This document shows, piece by piece, positions 11,396 through 21,499 of a DNA stretch of 64,000 nucleotides. Below the pieces are notes generated by a model, which saw only the letters and a list, made by a program, of their open reading frames with translations, was not told where the DNA came from and ran no database searches. Both the position numbers and the translations under genes were made by a program. This DNA comes from Protopterus annectens (lineage: Eukaryota > Chordata > Ceratodontiformes > Protopteridae): assembly GCF_019279795.1 (NCBI RefSeq), contig NC_056733.1, positions 1,418,533,156 through 1,418,597,155 on the forward strand, read 5' to 3'. How positions within the stretch are numbered: position 1 is the first letter of the stretch; the number at the start of each line of letters is the position of its first letter.

Positions 11396-12464
11396 AAATT
11401 AACTTCTTGAAGAAGAAGATGAAGCATGTGCCTGGGAGAAGCTCAACTGCATGGAGAAAGAGCGTAATGAGAAGGAGGAGGATCAGTATGTTTTATGGTA
11501 TTCTGATGCTCCAAAAGCTGAAGGACCCTAGTATCCACTATGATAGCTATTACTTGGAAGAAGACCCCTCTCTGCAACCAACTTATGCTGGGCTAGCAGG
11601 TGGCCAACCTAAAATCGAAGCCATTACACTGAGCCCTACGGAGCTGTCAGAGTGGGCTTATTTTTCTTAGCTTGAGGTAAATGCCTCTTCCTGGCCTTTT
11701 AACACTAGATCTGATGTCGACCATACTTTGGAAGGTCACCTCTTGGACTCCTTCCAAAAGGACTGCATGCTTGCTGCGCCTGGAGTCTTGAGATTTTGTA
11801 TAACTGATGTATGAATGTCAGCTCTTACTTTTTTATCTTACAATTTGATAACTGAATAAGTGAACTGACCATTTTCAGTCACAACCGAGGCACAAAAGTA
11901 GAGTTAAAAAAACACTCTGTATGCAACCTACAGGAAAAAAAAATCAATCTGCAGTACTGGACAGATTAGTAAATCCAATCTTAGCACAAGGTTTTTATAA
12001 GAAAATGCTACAAAAATAAGGTAAACTGATTACAATAATCTAGTCAGTCTAACATATTACTGGAACAAACTTCACAATGATATATGCACACAAGAGTCAA
12101 AATAGTTCTTATATAGTTCTTCTAATTACAATACGTATACAGATGAAAGCTCTTTACAACTGGAATGTAAAAGTGATTAGATCTAGTAATAAGCTGCAAA
12201 AAGTAGCCACTGTCGCAAAAGCAGATGCACTTAAGATTCATTCTGCATATACTGTCAAAGACTGTTTTGAATGTCCAAAGAATTTCAAGGGCTTTTGTCT
12301 GAAGGAAGTCGATTCTGTATGGCAACTCCTATTCTTGAGAAGGCTTTTAACCCAATGACAAGTTCAAATCTAGGTCTAACCGTGACTGTGTTTTCTTGGC
12401 TCTTTCTAAAGAAGTAGCTTTACTCCTTAATTCAAAGTATTATTTTAGGGGTGGACAATAGCAA
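11396..12464. other. Unassigned; short Lys/Glu-rich frame at 11,332-11,670
   Basis: A 112-codon open frame on the plus strand spans the end of R1 and the next 280 bp. The +1 frame also reads an acidic EEEDEACAWEKLNCMEKER stretch. Neither resembles a protein I recognise. It could be decayed repeat or a retroposed fragment. The rest to 12,464 shows nothing. Confidence 0.3.
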
Positions 12465-12620
12465 AGTTTCCAGCCCTTTATCTAGCTAGGCAGAAAGCTA
12501 TCCAGCCCCCTTTTGCATTGGCGTCACCACTTGGGACCTGAAGAGTGGAAGAATCTGAACAGGAGAGCTCTCACTAACTACTAGACCCAGTAAGAGGCTT
12601 GATAGTGAAGTACTAGTACT
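12465..12620. repeat. Unnamed dispersed repeat R1, copy 2 (short)
   Basis: Core of R1 only: TTTCCAGCCCTTTATCTAGC, GGGACCTGAAGAGTGGAAGA and ACCCAGTAAGAGGCTTGATA are nearly identical to the 14-kb copy. Confidence 0.7.
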
Positions 12621-12737
12621 TAGTTGATAAATGTCTCTGTTACAAACAGGAGGTCAGCATGCCTTTTTATATCAGATGCAATTATGATAAATTTCTTCTT
12701 CTTGCAGATCTATGTTGAGTGTTTTATTTCAAGTTAC

Positions 12738-12950
12738 TTAGATTTTTTGGATGAGGGCATAGTCAGTTTTGGAAATTAGGACATTTTTGGCTATGGCCAT
12801 GCGTGCAGCTGAAAAGAGATAATGTGAGAGCCGACAACATAATCTTAGCTGTACTGACACTTTGGTGGTAATATTGCCTCTGTGTGACCCCCTTAGCACC
12901 TCGCCTTCAGCTCTAAGATGATATATTTGTACATCGTTGTCAGAAGGCTG
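12738..12950 (-). pseudogene. Possible L1/Tx1-like LINE ORF2 C-terminus
   Basis: The last part of the minus-strand frame ends HYLFSAARMAIAKNVL. This resembles the AARxxIAxxW helix near the end of L1-type ORF2 proteins. No RT domain or polyA tail is visible, and the match is short. Tentative. Confidence 0.25.
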
Positions 12951-13424
12951 AGACCAAGGAACAGGGAGCTCAGTATTTTGGAATGTATGCCAGTTGAAGC
13001 CCAGATGACTGCAAACAAAGATGATATACCATATAAGTATGTCACACACCTGCACATTGCACATGCACATTTGCATTTTCACACGTGGACTGCAGGGACT
13101 ATCTGAAGACCTCCTGAGAGTTGTATAATTTCTACAGTACCTGTTTATTAGTCTTCAGCTCTAGAAGAGACTTAACAAAAGCCTGTTTCATTTCAAGCAA
13201 GTTGTTTTAGTACTTGGTCGAATACACATTATAACTAGTTGCACATAGGCTCAAGGTTGCTATGGAAAATACACCTTCTTACCCCATTGATCTAGTTTCT
13301 TGAACTCAGTCTTGAAGCAACTCAGTACAGCATCTTACACCTCTTATGAGCAATCAAGATCATAGTCAACACTGCAGCTACGATACAGCAAGCCATGAAA
13401 TCGTATGCTTTAGAAAAAGGGTGG

Positions 13425-13690
13425 GAGGTTGGTATAATGGTTAAAGTGTTTACCTTATAGACACAAGGTGCATGGTTTGATTCTTACATTGGTTAAATGG
13501 CTATGCTTAAAATAGCCCACAAAGGCAGTTAGTCTAGTACTAACCTACGAACTTATCAAGGGATTAATCATTTCAGGGGTCCAGGGAAGTAAATAGTGTG
13601 GGAAGAAATAGTAAGGGAATTGTTATGGCTAGGCTTGTATAGGCCCTAGGACCGACAGCCTAGTACCAACCTATAAGACATACCCTAGAA
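13425..13690 (+). mobile_element. tRNA-derived SINE with CR1-like tail
   Basis: The head has RNA polymerase III box A (TGGTATAATGGT, 13,430-13,441) and box B (GGTTTGATTC, 13,474-13,483) about 33 bp apart, as in a tRNA. Two tail units follow: 13,497-13,556 and 13,590-13,675. Each carries the GGCTAGGCTT...CCTAGTACCAACCTA sequence that also ends the CR1 LINE at 28,655-28,715. SINEs are known to borrow the 3' end of a partner LINE so as to use its reverse transcriptase. The double tail suggests a second SINE or tail inserted next to the first. Confidence 0.75.
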
Positions 13691-14274
13691 GCCCTGAAGG
13701 TCATGGTCAAAACCATGTTGGGGAATTTTAATATTCCAAAACCTACATTATAACAAGAAGGGGAGGAAACACTCCATGTGAGGGCTTAGGAAGGTCTCTA
13801 CACTAGGCCATCAGAAACTTCCTGTCCATCATACTATCAATGAAGGTCTGGAGTCTGATGTCAGACAGGTGGTGTGCAACCCTGATTTTGAACTTGTTCA
13901 GTTTTTCCTACATAAAAACAACTGCAACCATTACAATATGCATGGTATACAACAAAACCAGTGTTGCAATTACCAGAACAAGTGCTGTTGATTTTTCACC
14001 TAAGTACTTGGGAAAAGTAGTAGTCCTTGTTGCTCATATAGTTGCAGTAAGTGGAAAAACCTAAATAGCAGCTGTTCGGCATTTGAAAATGCTTTTTACC
14101 TTGTGATGTGTAACAAACTCAGACAACAGCTTACAGATATTTGAAAATGTTTTATACTCCTGATTTGGGACTTGGGCTTTCCTTTTGTTGTTAGGAGGGA
14201 GACAAAAGGGCTAAACACTAGCTTCCTAGTTTGCTTGACAGCCTACACCCATACTAATTATATCAGCCTCTTAC
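13691..14274. other. Unassigned spacer
   Basis: No coding frame, tRNA or recognised repeat seen. Confidence 0.5.
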
Positions 14275-14550
14275 ATCATCTAACCCTGCCCTGGGCCCCA
14301 TGCCACTCCCCCCCAAGAGAGTGGATAACTGCCCTTTCACCTGATCCCTCCCAGTTTCCAGCCCTTTATCTAGCTATGCAGAAAGCTATCCAGCCCTCTT
14401 TTGCATTGACATCACCACCTGGGACCTGAAGAGTGGAAGAATCTGAACTGAAGACCCCTCACTAACTACTAGACCTAGTAAGAGGCTTGATAGTGAAGAA
14501 CTCAGGCTGGAACACCACAGAGCCACACTAGGAGACCAGCAGCTTTCTTC
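14275..14550. repeat. Unnamed dispersed repeat R1, copy 3 (longest)
   Basis: Carries the whole stretch seen in copies 1 and 2, from ACATCATCTAACCCTGCC to GCCACACTAGGAGACCAG. An antisense or sense protein could not be recognised in any copy. Confidence 0.7.
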
Positions 14551-14587
14551 CTTTCACTGTGGATACCACATAGCGACCAGGTACAGT

Positions 14588-14830
14588 TTCATAGGTAGGT
14601 ACTAGGCTATCTGCCCGAGGGCCTATGTAAGCCTAGCCAACAAGGTTCCCTGGCTTACGCCACTCAAGAAACTCAAGAAAGTTATTTTCCTGTGCCACTG
14701 TTGAGCAGAGACACAGAAGTGATCCCCGGAGTGATACAGATATTCTAGTTACTTGGCCTGCATTTAACATAAATTCTGTAATTTGCTGTACAGTGTAAAT
14801 TATCCCAGGGCTCCACTGCACACTGCTGTA
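14588..14830 (-). mobile_element. 5'-truncated CR1 3' end
   Basis: The reverse complement aligns with the CR1 3' UTR at 28,545-28,715: GGATCACTTCTGTGTCTCTG, then a GGCGTAAGCCA stretch, then GGCTAGGCTTACATAGGCCC and the terminal CCTATGAA. Only about 240 bp survive, as expected of a LINE copy that stopped reverse transcription early. Confidence 0.75.
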
Positions 14831-15797
14831 TTCTTTAATTAATAGGCACAGTTTTGCCTGTGCTCAAAGAGGTTTTGAGATACTTATTTTTATTAAAGGT
14901 TTTGTATAGTCTGGAGTTCACCACTTGGTGGACTTTTATTCCATGGGCACAACAAGTCAATATAAAAGGTTCTGAGGTCTCAAACTGTACATACGTTTGT
15001 TCTACTACTTGTGCCCATCCATGAGCTTTGTAAATATGAGCACTGTGACTTGCTTCCACTGTAAGCTATTTCTCTGGATGCATGTACTTTTCAAAAAATG
15101 GGAGTCACCTAGTGTGGCTCTAAATAACTGGTCACATTAGTCATGTACATGAGCCTCTTAAAAGCAGGCACTGTAATGCTGTTTGCCAAACAGGAGAAGA
15201 ATAGTCTTCCATAATGTATATCAGGAAATACAAGACCCACAAAAAGTGGTCACAGTTTCTCCTACTGTACATGATACAATCACTGATAAGGTCAAGTCAG
15301 ACTACAAAAAGTTCTGTAATAAAACTTTCATAATTTGCTTTAAACAATATGAGCCCCACAAAAACAGACATAGCCTCTCATATTACATGTGGTACAAAAC
15401 CGGTTATAAAGCCTGGTGATAGCCTCATAAAAGCAGACATTTTCAATGATCAGACTGGTGATAGCCTCATAAAAGCAGGCATTTTCAATGATGAAACTGT
15501 AAACAGTTCTAAAACCACTCTATTAGATGGACCTGATGAAGCTTGGGCAAAAGCATTTTCTTAAATGTAGTTCTATAGTGGTAGCTCATGGCGTTTTGTC
15601 ATTTTTTGTTTGTTAAAAATAAAAAAAAAACTTTTAACTAAGAATGAGGTTCCAGGCTGCTGACCTCACGGGTCTTTGGCTCCTTATTTTTCCATCTTCC
15701 AAATTTTCCTCCAATCAGCTCCTCATGACCCTCCCACCATTATCTGTAACTGACTTTAAATATCTGACTTGTGAAATGTAATGTATTAGAACAAGAA
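14831..15797. other. Unassigned, with 42-bp tandem duplication at 15,416-15,500
   Basis: Mostly anonymous. Two near-identical 42-bp units (GGTGATAGCCTCATAAAAGC at each start) lie side by side in a 71-codon plus frame, reading GDSLIKADIFNDQT and GDSLIKAGIFNDET. Looser relatives of the unit occur at 15,145 and 15,350. An A-rich run follows at 15,618-15,635. Possibly a decayed retroposed transcript; no gene assigned. Confidence 0.4.
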
Positions 15798-16015
15798 AGT
15801 ACAGTTTTGTACCTACCATAAATGTAGATGTTCGAGTGTCTTCACTGCTGCAGTCATTACATTTGGGTTATCCTGCCGTCAGGCGGGCCCCGCAGTCGGC
15901 CAGAGTTCCAAAGTCTTGGTCCGGCGTCAGTTGCTGTTGCCTCTTTCCTGACATCAGTGCGCCAGGGATATATAAGAAGCAGCCTACGCCATTTTCTTCA
16001 GTTTTTCTTGCCCCA
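15798..16015. repeat. Left terminal inverted repeat of DIRS-A1
   Basis: Complementary to 21,165-21,361 over its length, e.g. CCTGCCGTCAGGCGGGC here against GCCCGCCTGACGGCAGG at the right end, and GGGATATATAAGAAGCAGCC against GGCTGCTTCTTATATACCCC. This is the 3' end relative to transcription. Confidence 0.88.
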
Positions 16016-16171
16016 GATGTCAGGTGCCCCCAAAAATGGTAGGCAATACATATTGCTAATAAAACATACAAAAAAGGTAAAAATAAAACCTTCATTAACA
16101 AGCAAATACGCCACATAGGTAGTATAGGTTAGTCGCAAATAAGAAAGAGGGCCTGGCGGGTGGGTAACCTG

Positions 16172-16271
16172 GACTGCAGCAGTGAAGACACTCGAACATC
16201 TACATTTATGGTAGGTAAAAAACTGTACTATGCTCATCGTGTTTCACTGCTGCAGTCATTACACTTGGGTT
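16172..16271. repeat. Internal complementary region (ICR) of DIRS-A1
   Basis: First half (CACTCGAACATCTACATTTA...) is the reverse complement of the extreme left end. Second half (TCATCGTGTTTCACTGCTGC...) is the reverse complement of the extreme right end. The junction reads TGTACT/ATGCTC, which fixes the element ends at 15,798 and 21,361. This is the hallmark of DIRS replication through a circle. Confidence 0.9.
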
Positions 16272-16366
16272 GAATCCCAAAGCTGAGTTTGGGTGGCTGG
16301 CTCTATAGAGGATTTGGTGTGGCTATGAGGCCCTGCAGCACTGCAGTGGCAAAGCCAGCTCTGGAT

Positions 16367-17359
16367 CTAGAATAAAGAGGCAAACGGTAATGCTTGGTAA
16401 AGGTGTGCACTGAACTCCAAGTTGCAGCTTCCAAGATATCTTTGGTAGGTTACTCCTCTAAGGAAGGCAGTAGAAGTGGTAGTTGCCCTGGTGGAATGTG
16501 GTCTAATATTACCAGGTACAGGTTTCCCATTTTGTGTGTAGCAGAGCCGGATACAGTGTCCTATCCACTTTGAGATGGTCTGCTTTGAAATAGCCTTTCC
16601 CTGTGATCCTGTAGCATATGATACAAACAATTGTTCAGCTTTTCTGAAAGTTTTTGTTTTGTCCAAGTAGAAGCGCAATTGCCTGTGTATGTCCAAGGAA
16701 TGTAGAAGTCTCTCCCCTGTATTTTGGGGATTTGGATAAAATGTTGGCAAGTGAATAGATTGGTTAAGAGCCACACTGGAAACCACCTTAGGCATAAAGG
16801 TAGGGTTTGTTCTTAAAGAAACCCTGTCTTGGTGGAAAATGATAAAAGGCTCCACTGTCATTAGTGCCTGCAGTTCTGAGACTCTTCATGCTGAGGTTAT
16901 TGCCAGAAGCAGAGCAGTTTTCCATGATATATATTTTAACTCTGCTGAATTGGCTGGTTCAAAAGGAGGCAAAGTGAGCTTTTCCAAAACGAAATTGAGG
17001 TCCCAAGTTGGTGTTGGTGCTTTCCGGGGCGGTCTTATGTTTTTAGCCCCTCTGAGGTACTGCTTTAGCAAAGGTTGGGAAAAAATAGGAGTATCTGTGT
17101 TGTAATGAGCCGAGATGGCAGAAGCGTGAATCTTAATGGATGAGAAGGATAGTCCTTTGTCCAGCATCTCAGTCAAGTATTGCAGTATCTGAGGAATGAT
17201 AGGGACCAGAGAATCAAGGTTTTGAGCCTGGTTCCAGGCACAGAATCTCTTCCACTTTTCTGAATAAGATTTCCTGGTGCTAGGCCTCCTGGCCTCCAAA
17301 ATGACATCCATAACAGCTTTAGAGAGAGAAGTTGTCTGTTTGGCTAATGAATCTGCCAT
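16367..17359 (-). pseudogene. DIRS-A1 tyrosine recombinase
   Basis: Phage-integrase-fold recombinase that inserts circular cDNA. The N-terminal core-binding part starts MADSLAKQ at 17,359 and includes ILEARRPSTRKSYSEKWKRF and LLKQYLRGAKNIRPPR. The catalytic part is recognised by the HSTR box (HxxR) after GNIRP, near 16,460. Copy A2 keeps a KHY nucleophile context further on. Here the end is frameshifted (reading CNLEFSAHLYQ), so the Tyr is lost from frame. A frame break also lies near 16,880, close to the first catalytic Arg. The start ATG is shared in position with A2. Confidence 0.88.
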
Positions 17360-19308
17360 GCAGCCAGTTTAAGGTTTTGAGCTGACTGTGCAGAATCTGA
17401 CTGTTTTGCTGAGTCAGAAGGTGTGGAATTTGAGGCAAAATCCAAGGTGGGCCTTGAGCTAAGTTCTTTAAGATTGGGTACCAATGCTGGCGTGGCCAGT
17501 CTGGAGCAATCAGAATCATCTGTGGTTTGTCTTGTCTGGCTTTTAGGGGTACCTTTGAAGGAGAGGCAGTGGTGGGAAGGCATAAACGCTTAGGCTTTTC
17601 CAGCTGAATGAAAGAGCATCCGCTTTCCATGCTTGTGTGTGATAAGTCCTTGTGCAGAATTTTTGTAGTTGGCAATTCAGTGGGGAGGCAAAGAGATCTA
17701 TGTCCGGGCACCCCCATTTTTGCATTATCATGCTGAAAACTTGTGGATTTAATTTTCACTCGTGAGGATCCATGATGTTTCTGCTTAGGCCGTCTGCCAG
17801 AGTATTTATCTTTCCTGGCAGGAATTGTGCTTGCAGATGAACTTGATAAGTTATGGCTGTGTTCCACAAGGTCATGGCTTGCCTGCATAGGAGGTAAGAA
17901 TGAGTGCCTCCTTGCTTGCTTATGTACCATATCATTGTGGTGTCGTCTGTCCTTAATAATAATTGTCCTGGATGCAGAAGGTCCTTGAAAGCTGTTAGGG
18001 CATTTTGTACAGCCAACATCTCTTTTTGATTGATGTGAAGAGGCATTCGTTCTGTGGTTCATTTGCCCTGAATACATTTTCCTGCCATGTGTGCACCCCA
18101 GGCGTAATCCGAGGCGTCTGTTGTTATAGTCTGCCTGGCTGAGGGAAGAGTGAAAGGCTGACCCTTGTTGAGGTGACACGCCTGTGCCCACCATCGAAAC
18201 TCCTGTTGTAGGCAGGGAATTAGAGGTATTACTGTCTCCAAGCTGTGAGAATGTTGAGACCAAACACTTTTTAGGTACCACTGTATTTTCCTCATATGCA
18301 GTCTTGCATATGGAATTAGTAGTATGCAGGATGCCATGAATCCCAAGGCCTGCAGAATTTTTCTTGCAGGGAGTTGGGACTTTGTTGCCATCAATTAAAA
18401 ATACTGAGTCAGTTGTCCTTGTTTGTCTGGCGTGAGATACGCCATCTTGGCCGTTGTATTTAAGCTGGCACCTAGGAATATTATCTCTTGTGAGGGCACT
18501 AGCTTTGATTCTTTTCATTTACTGTGTACCCTAGGCAACTTAACAATCTTTTTACGAACGCCAGATGCTGTAGAAGAATGTCCTTGCTCTCTGCTTGAAT
18601 CAGGCAGTCATCCAGATATGGATATATTTGAATTCCTTTTTGTCTGCAAAATGCAATTACTGGTGCCAGGCACTTGGTAAAGACCCTGGGCACAGTAGAT
18701 AAGCCAAAGGGCAGTGCAGAGAATTGGTAGTGCATTGAACCAGCTATGAATCTGAGGTATCTTCTGCAATTTTGTCTGATAGGGACATGCAGGTATGCCT
18801 CTTTGAGGTCCAAAGTAACAAGCCAAGCTTTCTTGCCCAACATGGGAAGGAGCTGTTGTAGTGTCAGCATTTTGAATTTCGGAACATCCAGGTAAGTATT
18901 TAGAGTGGAAAGGTCCAGAATGGGTCTCCAGGCTTTGTCCTTTCTGGGTACCAGGAAGAGTCTTGAGTAAAATCCTTGTCCTTTTTCCTGCTGTGGTACA
19001 TTTTGAATAGCTCTCATGTCCGTGAGAGCTGTAATTTGTTTTTGTGCCTCTGCCCATTGATTTTGCGGCAGGTCTGGCATTCCTTTTAGCCTTGGAAGAG
19101 TGTGAAAGTGGAACCTGTAACCTTGAGACACAATATTCAGCACCCATTTGTCTTGGGTGATTGCTTGCCAGTTTTGAGAAAAAAGTGCTAGTTTCCCCCC
19201 TAAGGGAGCTGCCAAAAGGTAAGAGTCTGGCATTGGAAGGGGGAAGTCATTGGGACTGTTTCCTGTAAGGCTGTGACTTATCCTCACCTTGTTTTGGGTT
19301 TGAAGCAC
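17319..19308 (-). pseudogene. DIRS-A1 reverse transcriptase / RNase H / methyltransferase-like ORF
   Basis: RT at 18,499-19,308: RPILDLSTLN, WLVTLDLKEAYLHVPI (catalytic Asp), FSALPFGLSTVPRVF and the YLDDCLI active site. RNase H at 17,756-18,394: TTDASDYAWGAHMAG, QKEMLAVQNAL, RTDDTT and NTLADGLSR give the D-E-D-D set. The end at 17,330-17,580 (MILIAPDWPRQHWYP) is the conserved C-terminal block of vertebrate DIRS polyproteins. Breaks: a frame change near 18,390-18,500 and another near 17,555, where the last third moves to the next frame. RT start overlaps gag end by about 60 bp. Confidence 0.9.
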
Positions 19309-21043
19309 CCCACTGTTGTGGTCTGTAAGAACCTTGTGGCTGAGATCTGCCTCTTGGGCGTCTGTATCTGCCTCTTTGTGGCCTGTCTGACACTGGAAGG
19401 GACCAATTCTTTGTAGGCCAATTTCTGCTAAATCGTGGTGGCTGTACCTGTAAGAAATCCTTCACTGTTTGCATAGATTTTGCCTTATCCTCCATTTTCT
19501 TTAATACCTCTTATGCCTTAATACCAAATAAATTATCTTGCTGCAAAGGAGCATCCAATAATGTTGCCTTAACATGATCTGGTAAACTTTGTTCTTTTAA
19601 CCAAGCATGCCTTTGAATCACAGATCCTGTAACTGCTGCTCTACAAGAAGCTTCTAATGAATCAAAACCACATTGCAAAGTATGTTTTCCCACTTGTTCA
19701 GCTGCATGCAATAAATCCTACATTTCCTTATAGTCAGGTTGTTCTGCATTTGTACTCATTTTCTGTTTTAATTGAGACGGTAAGTATTGTTGATACTTAA
19801 GCATGTGAAACTGGCAATTTAGAGCCCTCACTGCTAAAGTTGCAGAGGTGTAAACTTTCTTTCCCCATGTGTCTAATGCTCTAGAGTCCCTATCCGAGGG
19901 AACTGGATTCTTAGCTGTGGAAGCCTTAACCCCTTTGGGACCTTGGGAAATAGTTTCTGGTCTGCAACAGGGTTTTCATAAAGAAATTTGTGAGAGTCAG
20001 GGACTCTGTAGTATCTGTCTGTCTTGACTGGAGCTGGGGGTAAAAAATCAGGGTTTAAACTAGATTCAGAGAGCACATCATCCACAATGTCGAACACTGG
20101 CGGAATAGCAAGGGGCCTGTGCTGAGGCAGCAAAAGAAAGTCTCTGAGCCTTTTCTTGGATTCTGAGTAATCCTGGCCCTCCCATTGGAAATGCTCCCTC
20201 ATGGTATGTAAAGTTTCCCCAGAAGAGTAATCCTCAGGAGGGGAGGCTGAAGGAATTGATTCTTCAGCATCAGAATCCTCATGGGGGGGGTAAAGAATAT
20301 CCCTGGTCTGAAGAGGAATCAGAAAATACTGAAACCTGGTCAGAGGAATCATAGTCTGTATCCTGTCTAGGCCTTTTATCAGGAGGGAGATGGGAACCCC
20401 TGATCACAGTAATCAAGGCTTCGGCCATCTTGAGCATCTGTTTTTTAGGCATGGAGGGTTGTCCAGGTGAATGCTGTACTTGTTTCTTTGTCTTTAGTGT
20501 AGGCTTAGTCTTGGCTGTAGTTGCAATGGTAAGTTGTGTAGGCCTAAAAACACCCTCAGAAGCCAGTGCCTGCTCAGCGGCTCCGAACCCATCTGAAGGG
20601 TTAATCTCCATTGGTCCAACACCTTGAGGCTCCAGAGGCCTAGGCACCTCCACGTGGGAGTCGGTCGCGGCCTGTTGTTCTGAAGTAGCAGGTGTCAGGG
20701 GCTGCGAAAGCACCTCACTGAAAACCGGCGAACCGGCGACTGGCCTAGAAGAGGCTTCGTTGTTAGTTTTGGGCCTCGGATGCCTTTCCTTATCTTTATC
20801 TTTGCGCTTTTTGTCCATTCCGGTCGTCGGTTGTTCCGACGACATTGTATAATTAAACCTTCGCCCAAAGTAATGGCGAGCAAAATCAAACCGACATTCA
20901 ATAGTGCGTTTGTTAAATCTAGCACAAAACCGACAACTAGTGACGTCGTGATTTGGGCCTAGGCATGGAATACAGTAAGAATGAAAATCCTTATGAGGTA
21001 TTTGCTTCCCACAAGAAATACAATTATTAACTTTTTCTGACAT
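19247..21043 (-). pseudogene. DIRS-A1 gag-like ORF1
   Basis: Starts MSEKVNNCISCGKQIPH at 21,043. The first 50 residues form a Cys/His cluster (CxxC, HxxC, CLGPNH, CRFCARF), likely zinc-binding. A Lys/Pro/Ser-rich middle follows, then an acidic stretch (DYDSSDQVSVFSDSSSD), then the conserved region KTDRYYRVPDSHKFL, then a helical part with VIQRHAWLKEQ. It ends in an Arg/Gly/Gln-rich basic tail near 19,300 (RGRYRRPRGRSQ), plausibly RNA-binding. Frame breaks: the run of nine G at 20,282-20,290, near 19,880, and a stop near 19,715. Function is inferred from position and composition. Confidence 0.8.
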
Positions 21044-21164
21044 CGGTCTGAGGCAAGAAAAAATTTCCCCAACGGGGTACTTAGCTTTATTGAAGACTTC
21101 GGTTCTGAAATCGAATTTGAAATCTCAGGAGTCGGCCGAACGGCACTTGTGAACTTCTTTTGCT

Positions 21165-21361
21165 TCGGGAACCGCGCGGCAAGAAAGACAGTAGAAAGTG
21201 GTGTTGGCTGCTTCTTATATACCCCTGGCGCACTGGCGTCAGGGAAGAGGTGACAGCAACCGATGCCAGACCAAGACTTTGGAACTGAGGCCGACTGCGG
21301 GCCCGCCTGACGGCAGGATAACCCAAGTGTAATGACTGCAGCAGTGAAACACGATGAACAT
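21165..21361. repeat. Right terminal inverted repeat of DIRS-A1
   Basis: 5' end relative to transcription; partner of 15,798-16,015. It holds the leader and a TTATATACCCC stretch near 21,215 that, read on the minus strand, is GGGGTATATAA, a TATA-box-like sequence upstream of gag. Confidence 0.85.
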
Positions 21362-21499
21362 CAGTTGTCCATGTACCTACTTAACTGAATAAACTATTTG
21401 AAATGTCTACAAGGTGTCTATTCATTCTACAGGGAGGGCATCAGACAGAGAGTAGATCTGCTAGATAAAATTATTTTATCAGGACTAATCCCTTGCACC

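Larger units (their letters stand above)
15798..21361 (-). mobile_element. DIRS-like retrotransposon, copy A1 (near complete)
   Basis: A 5.56-kb tyrosine-recombinase retrotransposon read right to left: gag, RT/RNase H with C-terminal methyltransferase-like end, then recombinase. Both termini are inverted copies of each other. An internal complementary region (16,172-16,271) holds the reverse complements of the left end (15,798-15,858) and right end (21,303-21,361) side by side, the arrangement used to rebuild termini from a circular cDNA. No target duplication is seen, as expected for recombinase-mediated insertion. Stops and frameshifts in every gene make it inactive. Confidence 0.93.

Noticed and set aside
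13425-13500. Functional tRNA gene
   Set aside because: Boxes A and B are present, but the stems do not pair into a cloverleaf by eye and the sequence continues into a CR1-like tail, so it is a SINE head.
17319-18518. 399-codon open frame, the second longest in the window, as a separate gene
   Set aside because: Its first two thirds are an out-of-phase reading of DIRS-A1 RT/RNase H, where the real motifs (TTDASDYAW, QKEML, NTLADGLSR) lie in another frame. Only its last third (MILIAPDWPRQ) is genuine polyprotein, joined by a one-base shift. A2 has a similar shadow at 42,669-43,418, expected because the sequences are homologous.
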